A stretch of 64,000 bases of DNA, taken from the NCBI RefSeq assembly GCF_000172415.1, contig NZ_ABLD01000004.1:372001-436000 (forward strand), in the 5' to 3' direction. The stretch comes from Paraburkholderia graminis C4D1M. Its GTDB lineage: Bacteria; Pseudomonadota; Gammaproteobacteria; Burkholderiales; Burkholderiaceae. Below, one piece after another: positions 36,441 through 46,175 of this stretch (position 1 is its first letter; the number at the start of each line of letters is the position of its first letter). The translations under genes and the position numbers were made by a program. The notes below the pieces were generated by a model that ran no database searches, had not been told where the DNA came from, and saw nothing but the letters and a program-made list of their open reading frames with translations.

Positions 36441-38087
36441 ATGGCGTTTTCATTTCTCACTTCTGCGCAGCGGTTCGCTCGACGCGGCACCGCATCTGCA
36501 CTGCTCGCGTTAGCAACATTAGCCACGCTAACGCCACACGCCGCGTTCGCGCTGACCACCGCCGATGTCGCGCCGCTCGCCGCCGACGACTTCGACGCCA
36601 AGTCCGCAGCCATCGACAAACTCATCGCGAACCACGACAAGGAATCGCTGACGGTGTTAAAGGCGCTGTCCGAAGACACAGTGCTCGCCACCGACTCCGG
36701 CGCCGTCCTGCTACAAGACGGCGACACGCTGCACGATGCAGTCACCGGCAAGACAGTGGAAGCCAGCGACGCCCAGCCCGTCACGCTAAACAACCTGCTG
36801 CGCTCAAAAGTATCAGGCGCGCTCTCCGGCCTGCAACTCGACTCCGCCGACAAAACGACGCGCGAAGAAGCCATCAATGCGCTGCTGAAAAACCCGGACC
36901 CGTCGATCAAACCACTCGTCGACGCGGCCCGCGCAAAGGAAACCGACCCGGCGCTCAAGAAGCGCCTCGATACGCTTTGGGCCATGACCGCGCTGCATGA
37001 CGCGGACGCGACGAAACGCCTCGAAGCGGTGCAACTCGTCGCCGCTCGCCACGACCTCGACATGAACGAACTGCTGCGTCCGCTCGTCGCGAAGAAGCCC
37101 GACGGCACGTTCGCCGAAACGGACGCTCGCGTGCGGGCCGCGGCACAAACGGGCATCGACGAACTCGATGCAATCCAGCGCCGCAGCGCGATTGCCGGCA
37201 CGCTGTTCGCGGGTCTGTCGCTCGGCAGCGTGCTGCTGCTCGCCGCGCTCGGCCTCGCGATCACGTATGGCCTGATCGGCGTCATCAACATGGCGCACGG
37301 TGAATTTTTGATGATCGGCGCTTACGCCACCTATGTCGTGCAGAACCTCTTTCAACGCTTCGCGCCCGGCGCGTTCGACTGGTATCCGCTGCTCGCGGTG
37401 CCTGCGTCGTTCGTCGCGGCGGCGCTTGTCGGCATCGTCATCGAGCGGCTTGTGCTGAAGCATCTGTATGGCCGTCCGCTCGAAACGCTGCTGACCACGT
37501 TCGGCATCAGCCTGATTCTGATCCAGGCAACGCGCATGCTGTTCGGCGCGCAGAACGTGCAAGTCGTGAACCCTTCGTGGATGAGCGGCGGCGTAACCGT
37601 GTTGCCGAATCTGATCCTGCCGTATAACCGCCTCGTGATCCTCGCGTTTGCGCTCTTTGTCGTCGGCATTGCATGGGCCGTGTTGACGAAGACGCGCCTG
37701 GGTCTGTTCGTGCGCGCCGTCACGCAAAACCGTCGCATGGCCGCTTGCGTCGGCGTGAAAACCGCGCGCGTCGATTCGTATGCGTTCGCGTTCGGCGCGG
37801 GCATCGCGGGACTCGGCGGCTGCGCGCTCTCGCAGATCGGCAACGTCGGCCCTGACCTCGGTCAGAGCTACATCATCGATTCGTTCATGGCGGTCGTGCT
37901 GGGCGGCGTCGGTCAACTGGCGGGCACGGTGATCGGCGGCTTCGGGCTCGGACTCGTCAGCAAGGCGATCGAACCGTTCTGGGGCGCGGTGCTCGCGAAG
38001 ATCGCGGTGCTCGTGCTGATCGTGCTGTTCATCCAGAAGCGTCCGCAGGGCATGTTCGCCCTCAAGGGCCGCAGCGCGGAGGCATGA
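36441..38087 (+). CDS. urtB: Urea ABC transporter permease UrtB
   Basis: A 548-residue permease half. Residues 1-33 form a signal peptide (ending AAFALT), then a periplasmic domain of about 190 residues typical of UrtB (LLRSKVSGALSGLQLDS, DEL-rich helices), then a LivH-like membrane domain from about residue 250 (GSVLLLAALGLAITYGLIGV, NMAHGEFLMIGAY, VVLGGVGQLAGTVIGG). The ATG at 36441 begins the signal peptide; the upstream open frame is the odd spacer. urtC starts one base after its stop. Confidence 0.94.
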   Translation: MAFSFLTSAQRFARRGTASALLALATLATLTPHAAFALTTADVAPLAADDFDAKSAAIDKLIANHDKESLTVLKALSEDTVLATDSGAVLLQDGDTLHDAVTGKTVEASDAQPVTLNNLLRSKVSGALSGLQLDSADKTTREEAINALLKNPDPSIKPLVDAARAKETDPALKKRLDTLWAMTALHDADATKRLEAVQLVAARHDLDMNELLRPLVAKKPDGTFAETDARVRAAAQTGIDELDAIQRRSAIAGTLFAGLSLGSVLLLAALGLAITYGLIGVINMAHGEFLMIGAYATYVVQNLFQRFAPGAFDWYPLLAVPASFVAAALVGIVIERLVLKHLYGRPLETLLTTFGISLILIQATRMLFGAQNVQVVNPSWMSGGVTVLPNLILPYNRLVILAFALFVVGIAWAVLTKTRLGLFVRAVTQNRRMAACVGVKTARVDSYAFAFGAGIAGLGGCALSQIGNVGPDLGQSYIIDSFMAVVLGGVGQLAGTVIGGFGLGLVSKAIEPFWGAVLAKIAVLVLIVLFIQKRPQGMFALKGRSAEA

Positions 38088-38088
38088 C

Positions 38089-39285
38089 ATGACATCTGCG
38101 ACTTCTTCTTCGAACGCGCCGGCTCACGTCGGCACGCACGGCACAAGCGGCGCCGAAACGCGCGCCGCGCAATCCGGCTTCGCGCTCGGCTTGCCGCCGC
38201 GTCCCGCGCTGCTGTCGCGGCGCGCGTGGCTCGCGCTGATCGCGTTGATCATCGTGTTCGGGCTCGGCGTGCCATTCGCCACGCTCGTCGTGCCGGAGAC
38301 GAGCCCGCTGCATCTGTCCGCCTACGCGATGACGATCACCGGCAAGTTCATGTGCTACGCGATCGCCGCGCTGGCGCTCGATCTCGTGTGGGGCTACTGC
38401 GGCATTCTGAGCCTCGGTCATGCGCTGTTCTTCGCGCTCGGCGGCTACGCAATCGGCATGTACCTGATGCGCGCCATCGGTCACGACGGCAAGTACGGCA
38501 GCGACCTGCCCGACTTCATGGTGTTCCTCGACTGGCATCAACTGCCTTGGTACTGGGAAGGCACGCAACATCTCGGCTATGCGCTGCTGCTGGTCGTGCT
38601 GGTGCCGGCCGTGGTCGCGTGGGTGTTCGGCTTCTTCACGTTCCGCTCGCGCGTGAAAGGCGTGTATCTGTCGATCATCACGCAGGCCATGACCTTCGCC
38701 GCGATGCTGCTGTTCTATCGCAACGAAACGGGCTTCGGCGGCAATAACGGCTTTACGGATTTCAAGCGCATCGGCGGCTTCGCGATCACGCACCCGGGTA
38801 CGCGCACCGCGTTGCTGCTGATTACGTTTGCCGTGCTGATTCTCGCGTTCATCGGCGCGCGCGCGATCGTCACGTCGAAGCTAGGCCGCGTCGTCACCGC
38901 CGTGCGCGACGGCGAGACGCGTCTCATGTTCCTCGGCTATAGCCCGCTCGCCTACAAGCTGTTCGTGTGGACCGTCTCCGCGGTGCTGTGCGGCATTGCC
39001 GGCGCGTTGTATGTGCCGCAAGTCGGCATCATCAATCCGGGCGAAATGTCGCCGGGCAATTCGATTGAAATGGCGATCTGGGTCGCCGTGGGCGGACGCG
39101 GCACGCTGATCGGGCCGATTGTCGGCGCATTCGCGGTGAACGGCGCGAAGAGCTTTTTCACGGCGAATTTCCCTGAATACTGGCTGTTCTTTCTCGGTCT
39201 GATTTTCGTGCTGGTCCCGCTGCTCTTGCCGAACGGCATCATGGGACTCATCGAACTCGTGACCCGCAAGAGGAACCGCTCATGA
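38089..39285 (+). CDS. urtC: Urea ABC transporter permease UrtC
   Basis: The second, LivM-like permease of the urea importer, 398 residues. After a Ser/Ala-rich cytoplasmic leader of about 40 residues it has around ten hydrophobic segments, including CYAIAALALDLVWGYCGILS, SLGHALFFALGGYAIGMYL and WVAVGGRGTLIGPIVGA, which are typical family motifs. Its stop overlaps the urtD start by four bases, so UrtC and UrtD are translationally coupled. Confidence 0.95.
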   Translation: MTSATSSSNAPAHVGTHGTSGAETRAAQSGFALGLPPRPALLSRRAWLALIALIIVFGLGVPFATLVVPETSPLHLSAYAMTITGKFMCYAIAALALDLVWGYCGILSLGHALFFALGGYAIGMYLMRAIGHDGKYGSDLPDFMVFLDWHQLPWYWEGTQHLGYALLLVVLVPAVVAWVFGFFTFRSRVKGVYLSIITQAMTFAAMLLFYRNETGFGGNNGFTDFKRIGGFAITHPGTRTALLLITFAVLILAFIGARAIVTSKLGRVVTAVRDGETRLMFLGYSPLAYKLFVWTVSAVLCGIAGALYVPQVGIINPGEMSPGNSIEMAIWVAVGGRGTLIGPIVGAFAVNGAKSFFTANFPEYWLFFLGLIFVLVPLLLPNGIMGLIELVTRKRNRS

Positions 39286-40145
39286 ACGAAAATCCGATGG
39301 TTCCCGATCTCGCGTTGCCCGAACAACCTTCCGAGCATGCGCTAAGCGGCGTCGCCAGCATGGGGCACGCGGTCGTGCCGGGCGAGATCGACGTGTCGCA
39401 CGGCACGATCCTGTATCTCGACGACGTGACCGTGAGCTTCGACGGCTTTCGCGCGTTGAACGCGCTGACGCTTTCCATCGACGCCGGCGAATTGCGCTGC
39501 ATCATCGGCCCGAACGGCGCGGGCAAGACGACGATGATGGATGTGATCACCGGCAAGACCGCGCCCGATTCCGGCAAGGTGTTTCTCGGCCAGTCGATCG
39601 ACCTGACGCGGATGAACGAGCCATCCATCGCGCGCGCCGGCATCGGACGCAAGTTTCAGAAGCCGACGGTTTTCGAGCAGCATCCCGTGTGGGAAAACCT
39701 CGAACTGGCGATGAAAACCGACAAGGGCTGGCTCGCTTCATTGCGTGCGCGGCTCGATCGCGAGGCGCAAGCGCGCATCGAAGAAACGCTGGCGTTGATC
39801 GGTCTCGAAAGCGAGGCGCGGCGTTTGGCCGGCGAGTTGTCGCATGGACAAAAGCAGCGGCTCGAGATCGGCATGTTGCTGATGCAACAACCCGCGCTGC
39901 TGCTGCTCGACGAACCCGCCGCCGGCATGACCGACGACGAAACCATGCAGCTCGCCGAACTGCTCAACCATCTGCGCGGCACCTGCTCGATGATGGTGGT
40001 CGAGCACGATATGGAGTTCGTCGCGGCACTGTCGGGCAAGACCGGCAAGGTCACGGTGATGGCCGAAGGACGCGTGCTCGCGCACGGCACGCTCGACGAC
40101 GTCAAACGCGACGAGACCGTGATCGAATCGTATCTCGGCCGCTGA
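39282..40145 (+). CDS. urtD: Urea ABC transporter ATP-binding protein UrtD
   Basis: A 287-residue LivG-like ATPase. The Walker A motif is IIGPNGAGKTTMMD, the signature LSHGQKQRLEIGMLL and Walker B LLLLDEPAAGMTDDE, then the switch His in VVEHDMEFV. An N-terminal extension of about 40 residues precedes the ATPase domain. It pairs with UrtE to power UrtBC. Its start overlaps urtC by four bases. Confidence 0.95.
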   Translation: MNENPMVPDLALPEQPSEHALSGVASMGHAVVPGEIDVSHGTILYLDDVTVSFDGFRALNALTLSIDAGELRCIIGPNGAGKTTMMDVITGKTAPDSGKVFLGQSIDLTRMNEPSIARAGIGRKFQKPTVFEQHPVWENLELAMKTDKGWLASLRARLDREAQARIEETLALIGLESEARRLAGELSHGQKQRLEIGMLLMQQPALLLLDEPAAGMTDDETMQLAELLNHLRGTCSMMVVEHDMEFVAALSGKTGKVTVMAEGRVLAHGTLDDVKRDETVIESYLGR

Positions 40146-40201
40146 GTTAGCTCTATTAGTTAGCCCGATCAGCGCGCAGAGAATCACAGGACCGGACCAC
40201 C

Positions 40202-40894
40202 ATGCTAGAAGTACAAAACCTCAACCAGTACTACGGCGGCAGCCACATTCTTCGCGATGTGAAGCTGACCGTGCCCGACGGCAAGCTCACTGTGCTGCTG
40301 GGCCGCAACGGCGTCGGCAAGACCACGCTGCTGCGCTGCCTGATGGGCGTCGTGCAGACGAAGAGCGGCTCCATCGCGTGGCGCGGCGCGCCGATCACGA
40401 AGCTGCCCACGTATTCGCGCGTCGAGCATGGCCTCGCTTATGTGCCGCAAGGGCGCGATATTTTTCCGCGGCTCACCGTCGAAGAAAATCTGCTGGTGGG
40501 CGCGGCCAGCAAGAAAGCGCCGAAGAAAGTCCCCGAGCGCATCTACGAATTGTTTCCGGTGCTGAAGGACATGCGCGGGCGCCGCGGCGGCGATCTGTCG
40601 GGCGGTCAGCAGCAACAGCTCGCGATTGGCCGCGCGCTGATGAGCGAGCCGCAACTGCTGATTCTCGATGAACCGACGGAAGGCATTCAGCCGTCGATCA
40701 TTCAGGATATTGGCCGCACGCTGCGTCAACTGGTCGAGGAAATGGGCATGACGGTGCTGCTTGTGGAGCAGTACTACGACTTCGCGAAGGAGATCGCCGA
40801 CCGCTATTGGGTGATGAGCCGTGGCGAGATCGTCGCGGGCGGAGAAGGCGCGAATATGGATGCGGACGGCGTGCGTGCGCTGATCGCGGTGTGA
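40202..40894 (+). CDS. urtE: Urea ABC transporter ATP-binding protein UrtE
   Basis: A 230-residue LivF-like ATPase. Walker A is LLGRNGVGKTTLLR, the signature LSGGQQQQLAIGRALM, Walker B LLILDEPTEGIQPS, and the switch His is replaced by VEQYYDFA as in the LivF group. It completes the urea transporter. A 56-base spacer separates it from urtD, and ureD follows 146 bases later, so transporter and urease genes may share a long transcript. Confidence 0.95.
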   Translation: MLEVQNLNQYYGGSHILRDVKLTVPDGKLTVLLGRNGVGKTTLLRCLMGVVQTKSGSIAWRGAPITKLPTYSRVEHGLAYVPQGRDIFPRLTVEENLLVGAASKKAPKKVPERIYELFPVLKDMRGRRGGDLSGGQQQQLAIGRALMSEPQLLILDEPTEGIQPSIIQDIGRTLRQLVEEMGMTVLLVEQYYDFAKEIADRYWVMSRGEIVAGGEGANMDADGVRALIAV

Positions 40895-41008
40895 CTTGTG
40901 CGCGTTGGTTCGCGTGCTATGCTCGGCGCGTCTTGTTCGTGTTGCGCGGGCCTCGCGTTAGCTCCGGCTCGCGCCTGTAGGTCCTGTACTCACACATCGA
41001 TCGCACGC

Positions 41009-41032
41009 TCATTAGCACGTTCATTAGCACGT
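41009..41032. repeat. 12-base tandem duplication before ureD
   Basis: TCATTAGCACGT is repeated twice in direct succession, ending nine bases before the ureD ATG. No clear Shine-Dalgarno remains between the repeat and the start codon. Confidence 0.85.
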
Positions 41033-41040
41033 CCACTTGC

Positions 41041-41934
41041 ATGTCGCTTCACGAAAACCACCTCACGTTGGCCAATGCGCAAAGCGAAGCGCATGCGCAA
41101 TGGCGCGCGCGTCTCGAACTCGGCTTCGTCAGGCGAGCTCAGCGCACGGCGCTTGAACACCGGCTCCACGATGGACCGTTGCGCGTGCAGCGGCCGCTTT
41201 ATCCCGAGGGCGAGTCCATCTGTCATGCGGTGATCGTGCATCCGCCCGGCGGGATTGCGGGCGGCGATCAGCTCGACATCAGCGTGAATGTCGGCGCCGC
41301 CGCGCATGCCGTTATCACGACGCCAGGCGCGACCAAGTGGTACAAATCCAATGGACGCGCCGCGCGGCAAAACATCGCCGTGCACGTCGGCGAGAACGCG
41401 AAGCTCGACTGGCTGCCGCAGAACAACATCGTGTTCGATCATGCGAATGCGGCGCTGGATTTTTCGCTGACACTCGACGAAGGCGCGACGGCGATCGGCT
41501 GGGACGCGACGCAGTTGGGCCGGCAAGCGGCCGGCGAGCGGTGGTCGGAGGGAAGTCTGCGGGCGGTGTCGCGGATCGTGCGGGCAAAGAACGACATGAA
41601 CGGCGACTTGCTGTGGTTCGAGCGCGCGAGCCTCGTCGCCGACGATCCGTTGCGCGATGCGGCTCAAGGACTCGGCGGCTTTCCCGCGTACGGTACGCTG
41701 TGGGCGATCGGCGCTGCTTGCGACGACGCGCTCGCCGAGGCGCTGACCGCTCAGCTTCCATTCGACAGCACGATACGCGCAGCGGCCACTTGCGTGACGA
41801 GCGGCGTGTTGCTGGTTCGAGTCGTCTCGCGTTCAATGGAGACCTTGCAACGCGCGTTGACGCAATGCTGGATGCAGTTGCGCCCCATCGTGCACGGCGT
41901 CGATGCCATGCCGCTAAGAATCTGGACCACCTGA
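41041..41934 (+). CDS. ureD: Urease accessory protein UreD
   Basis: UreD (UreH) is the scaffold that binds apo-urease and, with UreF and UreG, brings nickel to the active site. The 297-residue product contains the family motifs [48 protein letters not shown] and [15 protein letters not shown]. Its last codons fall in a 14-base triplicated repeat, so the C-terminus (RIWTT) may be atypical. No ribosome site is obvious, and the gene may rely on readthrough from urtE. Confidence 0.94.
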   Translation: MSLHENHLTLANAQSEAHAQWRARLELGFVRRAQRTALEHRLHDGPLRVQRPLYPEGESICHAVIVHPPGGIAGGDQLDISVNVGAAAHAVITTPGATKWYKSNGRAARQNIAVHVGENAKLDWLPQNNIVFDHANAALDFSLTLDEGATAIGWDATQLGRQAAGERWSEGSLRAVSRIVRAKNDMNGDLLWFERASLVADDPLRDAAQGLGGFPAYGTLWAIGAACDDALAEALTAQLPFDSTIRAAATCVTSGVLLVRVVSRSMETLQRALTQCWMQLRPIVHGVDAMPLRIWTT

Positions 41935-41961
41935 TCTGGGCCACCTAATCTGGACCACCTA
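41920..41961. repeat. 14-base tandem repeat, three copies, spanning the ureD stop
   Basis: ATCTGGACCACCTG, ATCTGGGCCACCTA and ATCTGGACCACCTA follow each other directly. The first two copies contain the last ureD codons and its TGA. Confidence 0.9.
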
Positions 41962-41998
41962 GCGCGCCGCCGCGCTTTCACCGCCGTAAGACAGCCCC

Positions 41999-42036
41999 GC
42001 ACCACACTGGCGCAACGGCGAGCCCCCACATGGTGC
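41999..42036 (+). promoter_or_regulatory. Two NtrC-like sites upstream of a sigma-54 promoter
   Basis: GCACCACACTGGCGC (41999-42013) and GCCCCCACATGGTGC (42022-42036) each match the NtrC pattern GCAC-N7-GTGC with one mismatch. Their centres are 23 bases apart, about two helical turns, and lie 50-80 bases upstream of the sigma-54 match, a normal enhancer position. Confidence 0.5.
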
Positions 42037-42077
42037 GCCGCGCTGAAAACTCCCCGCTCGCGCCCGCCGCACCACGA

Positions 42078-42092
42078 TGGCACACACCTTGC
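42078..42092 (+). promoter_or_regulatory. Sigma-54 (-24/-12) promoter before the binding protein and ureABC
   Basis: TGGCACACACCTTGC is a full match to TGGCAC-N5-TTGC. Transcription would begin near 42104, about 83 bases upstream of the binding-protein gene, and continue into ureABCEFG. With the NtrC-like sites just upstream this is a convincing nitrogen-regulated promoter. Confidence 0.75.
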
Positions 42093-42186
42093 GTTGTTAG
42101 CGCGCGATGCTGCCGCGCCTCGCGCGTCGACATCGCGCCCGAACGCGCACACCGACCACACCACGCCTGGACCACGCCTACATCAC

Positions 42187-42987
42187 ATGAACCGACCCAC
42201 GCTTCGTTCCATGCGCCGCACGCTGCTCGCCGCACTGCTCGCCTCGCCTGTCCTCGCCGTCACCGTGCCCGCCCACGCGGACACGCTCGACAACATCGCC
42301 AAGGCGGGCGTGCTGAAAGTCGCCGTGCCCGAGGACTATCCGCCATTCGGCTCGGTCGGCCCGGACATGAAGCCGCAAGGCTACGACATCGAGACGGCCG
42401 CGCTGCTCGCGAAGTCGATGAACGTGAAGCTCGAACTCGTGCCCGTCAACAGCGCGAACCGCATTCCGTATCTGCAAACGAACAAGGTCGACCTCGTGAT
42501 CTCGTCGCTCGGCAAGACGCCGGATCGCGAGAAAGTGATCGACTTCTCGACCGCGTACGCGCCGTACTACCAGGGCGTGTTCGGTCCCGCCGACGTCAAG
42601 GTGAGCGGCCCCGCCGACCTCACCGGCAAGACGGTCGGCGCGACGCGCGGCGCGCTCGAGGAACTCGGCCTCACGCAAATGGCGCCGAACGCGACGATCA
42701 AGCGCTTCGAGGACAACAACGCGACCATCGCCGCATTTCTGTCGGGCCAGGTTCAACTGATCGCGGCGGGCAACATCGTCGCGGCCGCGATCCTCGCGAA
42801 GAATCCGCCGCGCCGTCCGGAGCCGAAGTTCGTCATCAAGAACTCGCCGTGCTTCGTCGGCATGAACAAGAACGAGCCGCGCCTGCAGCAGAAGGTCAAC
42901 GCCGCGATCGCGCAGGCGAAGCAGGACGGCACGTTCAACACGATGTCGAAGAAGTGGTTCGGCGCGGCGCTGCCTGCCGATCTGTAA
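42187..42987 (+). CDS. Amino acid-type ABC transporter substrate-binding protein inside the urease cluster
   Basis: A 266-residue periplasmic binding protein of family 3 (SBP_bac_3). A signal peptide (MRRTLLAALLASPVLAVTVP, ending AHAD) is followed by IAKAGVLKVAVPEDYPPFG, GYDIETAALLAKSMNVKLEL, DLVISSLGKTPDREKVIDFS and GKTVGATRGALEE. No permease or ATPase accompanies it. It lies between ureD and ureA and begins about 83 bases after the inferred start of a strong sigma-54 promoter match, so it is probably expressed with urease under nitrogen limitation. The ligand may be an amino acid or other nitrogen compound. Confidence 0.9.
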   Translation: MNRPTLRSMRRTLLAALLASPVLAVTVPAHADTLDNIAKAGVLKVAVPEDYPPFGSVGPDMKPQGYDIETAALLAKSMNVKLELVPVNSANRIPYLQTNKVDLVISSLGKTPDREKVIDFSTAYAPYYQGVFGPADVKVSGPADLTGKTVGATRGALEELGLTQMAPNATIKRFEDNNATIAAFLSGQVQLIAAGNIVAAAILAKNPPRRPEPKFVIKNSPCFVGMNKNEPRLQQKVNAAIAQAKQDGTFNTMSKKWFGAALPADL

Positions 42988-43120
42988 GCGCGCCGTTAGC
43001 CGGACTTGATAGCGTCGCTGTTTGGTCCGGCATTGCACGGGTCGCATCCGCGACCCGCAACGCATATCATTGTCGCGACCCGATCCACTTGGACCGGGCG
43101 CCACTCACCGCACTCATTCG

Positions 43121-43423
43121 ATGAAGCTGACACCTCGCGAGAAGGACAAGCTGCTGATTTTCACCGCTGCGCTGCTTGCCGAACGGCGCCGCGCGCGCGG
43201 CCTCAAACTGAACTATCCGGAAGCGGTCGCCTTCATCACCGCCGCGCTGATGGAAGCGGCGCGCGACGGCAAGACCGTCGCCGAGGTCATGCACTACGGC
43301 ACGACGCTGCTCACACGCGACGACGTGATGGAAGGCGTGCCCGAGATGATCCCCGACATTCAGGTCGAGGCGACCTTCCCTGACGGCACGAAGCTCGTCA
43401 CCGTTCATCATCCGATCCCTTGA
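43121..43423 (+). CDS. ureA: Urease subunit gamma
   Basis: The 100-residue gamma subunit of urease, with the conserved [20 protein letters not shown] start, [20 protein letters not shown] and [20 protein letters not shown]. It forms the (UreABC)3 enzyme with the next two genes. The family start excludes a longer frame opening at 43022. ureB follows 25 bases later. Confidence 0.97.
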   Translation: MKLTPREKDKLLIFTAALLAERRRARGLKLNYPEAVAFITAALMEAARDGKTVAEVMHYGTTLLTRDDVMEGVPEMIPDIQVEATFPDGTKLVTVHHPIP

Positions 43424-43448
43424 TCCGCTGAACCACAAAGGCACGCCC

Positions 43449-43754
43449 ATGATTCCCGGCGAACTCCTCACCGACGACGGCGAGCACGAACTCAACGCGG
43501 GCCGCGCCACCGTCACGGTCGTCGTGTCGAATACCGGCGACCGGCCGGTGCAGATCGGCTCGCACTACCATTTCTACGAAGTGAACGACGCGCTCGCGTT
43601 CGACCGCGAAGCCGCGCGCGGCTTTCGCCTGAACATCGCGGCGGGCACGGCCGTGCGCTTCGAGCCAGGCCAGGAGCGCACCGTCGAACTCGTCGAACTG
43701 GCGGGCGAGCGCATCGTCTACGGCTTTAACGGCAAGGTGATGGGCAAGCTGTGA
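43449..43754 (+). CDS. ureB: Urease subunit beta
   Basis: The 101-residue beta subunit of urease, with [38 protein letters not shown] and [10 protein letters not shown] at the C-terminus, all characteristic. It lies between ureA and ureC and packs against the catalytic alpha subunit. Confidence 0.97.
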   Translation: MIPGELLTDDGEHELNAGRATVTVVVSNTGDRPVQIGSHYHFYEVNDALAFDREAARGFRLNIAAGTAVRFEPGQERTVELVELAGERIVYGFNGKVMGKL

Positions 43755-43806
43755 TGCCCTTGCGGGCACTCGCCCCGAACGACCTGCTCATTTCCGGACC
43801 CACACC

Positions 43807-45513
43807 ATGACCTTACGCATTGGCCGCCGCGCATACGCGGAAATGTTCGGCCCCACCACCGGCGACCGCGTGCGTCTCGCCGACACCGAGTTGCTGATCG
43901 AAGTCGAGCGCGACTTCACGACTTATGGCGAGGAAGTGAAATTCGGCGGCGGCAAAGTGATTCGCGACGGCATGGGCCAGTCGCAGCGCGTGCATGCCGA
44001 GGTTGTCGATACTGTCGTGACGAATGCGGTGATTCTCGATCACTGGGGCATCGTGAAGGCCGACATCGGCATCAAGGACGGCCGCATTGCCGCGATCGGC
44101 AAAGCGGGCAATCCCGACATTCAGCCGAACGTGACGATTGCGATTGGCGCATCCACCGAAGTGATCGCCGGCGAAGGACTGATCGTGACGGCGGGCGGCA
44201 TCGACACGCATATTCACTTCATCAGCCCGCAGCAGATTGAAGAAGCGCTCGCAAGCGGCGTGACGACGATGCTCGGCGGCGGCACTGGCCCCGCAACGGG
44301 CACGAATGCGACCACTTGCACGCCGGGTCCGTGGCATCTCGAACGCATGCTGCAAGCCGCCGACGGTTATCCGATGAACCTCGGCTTTCTCGGCAAGGGC
44401 AACGTGAGCCAGCCGCAGCCCGCGCTCGAACAGATCGCGGCGGGCGCGATCGGTCTGAAGCTGCACGAGGACTGGGGCACGACGCCGGCCGCGATCGACA
44501 ACTGTCTCTCCGTTGCCGATGACACCGACACGCAGGTCGCGATTCACACGGACACGCTGAACGAAGCGGGTTTCGTCGAAGCGACCGTGGCCGCGTTCAA
44601 GGGCCGCACGATCCACACGTACCACACTGAAGGCGCGGGCGGCGGCCACGCGCCGGACATCATCAAGGTATGCGGCGAGGCGAACGTGCTGCCTTCGTCG
44701 ACGAATCCGACGCGCCCTTACACCGTCAACACGCTCGAAGAGCATCTCGACATGCTGATGGTGTGCCATCACCTGGACCCGTCGATTGCGGAAGATATTG
44801 CGTTTGCCGAGTCGCGCATACGCCGCGAGACGATTGCCGCCGAAGACATCCTGCATGATCTCGGCGCGCTCTCGATGCTGTCGTCCGATTCGCAGGCGAT
44901 GGGCCGCGTGGGCGAAGTGATCATCCGCACATGGCAGACCGCGCACAAGATGAAGGTGCAGCGCGGCGCGCTGCCCGAAGACGGCGCGCGTCACGACAAC
45001 TTTCGCGCGAAGCGTTACGTCGCCAAGTACACGATCAACCCCGCGATCACGCACGGCATCGCGCATGAAGTCGGGTCCATCGAGCCGGGCAAATGGGCCG
45101 ACCTCGTGTTCTGGGAGCCGGCGTTCTTCGGCATCAAGCCTTCGCTGATTCTTAAGGGCGGCATGATCGCGATGGCGCAGATGGGCGACCCCAACGCGTC
45201 GATTCCCACGCCGCAGCCGGTGCATTATCGTGAGATGTTCGCGACGCGCGGCGGTGCGTTGGGGCGCACGTCGCTGACTTTCGTTTCGCAACTCGCCGCC
45301 GAGGCTGGCGTTGCCGAGCGTTATGGTTTGAACAAGCGTATCGTGGCCGTGAAGAACTGCCGCAACATCACGAAGGCCGACATGATTCACAACGCGTGGC
45401 GTCCGTCGATCAGCGTCGATCCCGAAACCTATCAGGTGATCGCCGATGGTCAACTGCTCACGTGCGAACCGGCCACCGTCTTGCCGATGGCGCAACGCTA
45501 TTTCCTGTTCTGA
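43807..45513 (+). CDS. ureC: Urease subunit alpha
   Basis: The catalytic subunit, 568 residues, hydrolysing urea to ammonia and carbamate at a dinuclear nickel site in the cytoplasm. Nickel ligands are visible in DTHIHF (His135, His137), and the bridging carbamylated lysine is in GLKLHEDWG (Lys218). The active-site flap histidine is in [20 protein letters not shown]. Length and motifs are fully standard. ureE follows two bases after its stop. Confidence 0.98.
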   Translation: MTLRIGRRAYAEMFGPTTGDRVRLADTELLIEVERDFTTYGEEVKFGGGKVIRDGMGQSQRVHAEVVDTVVTNAVILDHWGIVKADIGIKDGRIAAIGKAGNPDIQPNVTIAIGASTEVIAGEGLIVTAGGIDTHIHFISPQQIEEALASGVTTMLGGGTGPATGTNATTCTPGPWHLERMLQAADGYPMNLGFLGKGNVSQPQPALEQIAAGAIGLKLHEDWGTTPAAIDNCLSVADDTDTQVAIHTDTLNEAGFVEATVAAFKGRTIHTYHTEGAGGGHAPDIIKVCGEANVLPSSTNPTRPYTVNTLEEHLDMLMVCHHLDPSIAEDIAFAESRIRRETIAAEDILHDLGALSMLSSDSQAMGRVGEVIIRTWQTAHKMKVQRGALPEDGARHDNFRAKRYVAKYTINPAITHGIAHEVGSIEPGKWADLVFWEPAFFGIKPSLILKGGMIAMAQMGDPNASIPTPQPVHYREMFATRGGALGRTSLTFVSQLAAEAGVAERYGLNKRIVAVKNCRNITKADMIHNAWRPSISVDPETYQVIADGQLLTCEPATVLPMAQRYFLF

Positions 45514-45515
45514 TC

Positions 45516-46175
45516 ATGCGCACACTCGACAAACTGCTTGCACCTCATCTGAAGCTCGCGCCCGTGCTGGTCAAGCGCGCGCCGACCTTGACACTCGCTT
45601 TCGATGACCGTCGCAAGAGCCGCCTCGCGGCCACGCTCGATAACGGCGAGGAAGTGGCGATGCTGCTGCCGCGCGGCACTGTTCTGCGCGACGGCGATGT
45701 GCTGGTCGCCGACGACGGCGGCCTCGTGCGCGTGGTCGCCGCGGCGGAAACCGTGCTCGTGGTCCGCGCGAAAGATACGCTGACGCTCACGCGCGCCGCG
45801 TATCACCTCGGCAATCGTCATACGCCGGTTGAAGTCGGCGCGGATTATCTGAAGCTCGAGTACGATCCCGTTCTCGCCGATATGTTGAAGCGCATCGGAG
45901 CAACCGTCGATCAGGTGTCGATGCCGTTTCAGCCCGAGTCGGGCGCGTATGGCGGCGGTCACAAGCATGGCCACGACGAGACTTTCGCCGAAGACTATGC
46001 GTTGGCGCAGCAGGTGTTCGGCGAGCATCATGGGCATGGGCATTCGCACGATCATGATCACGGCCACGAAGGTCACGGCCACTCGCACGAGCACGGCCAT
46101 TCGCACGATCACGAAGGCCACGTACACGACGAATCCTGCGGCCACGCGCATCACGCTCACCATGCGCATCGCTGA
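45516..46175 (+). CDS. ureE: Urease accessory protein UreE
   Basis: UreE is the nickel metallochaperone that supplies Ni for urease maturation. The 219-residue protein has the normal peptide-binding and metal-binding domains ([20 protein letters not shown] with the bridging His) and a long C-terminal histidine-rich tail of about 60 residues, with nearly every second residue His after residue 170. This tail should store several Ni ions. The ureF start lies inside its last codons (14-base overlap). Confidence 0.95.
   Translation: MRTLDKLLAPHLKLAPVLVKRAPTLTLAFDDRRKSRLAATLDNGEEVAMLLPRGTVLRDGDVLVADDGGLVRVVAAAETVLVVRAKDTLTLTRAAYHLGNRHTPVEVGADYLKLEYDPVLADMLKRIGATVDQVSMPFQPESGAYGGGHKHGHDETFAEDYALAQQVFGEHHGHGHSHDHDHGHEGHGHSHEHGHSHDHEGHVHDESCGHAHHAHHAHR

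Noticed and set aside
46021..46170. His-codon-rich repeats at the end of ureE as a possible repeat element
   Set aside because: They simply encode the histidine-rich nickel-binding tail typical of many UreE proteins.
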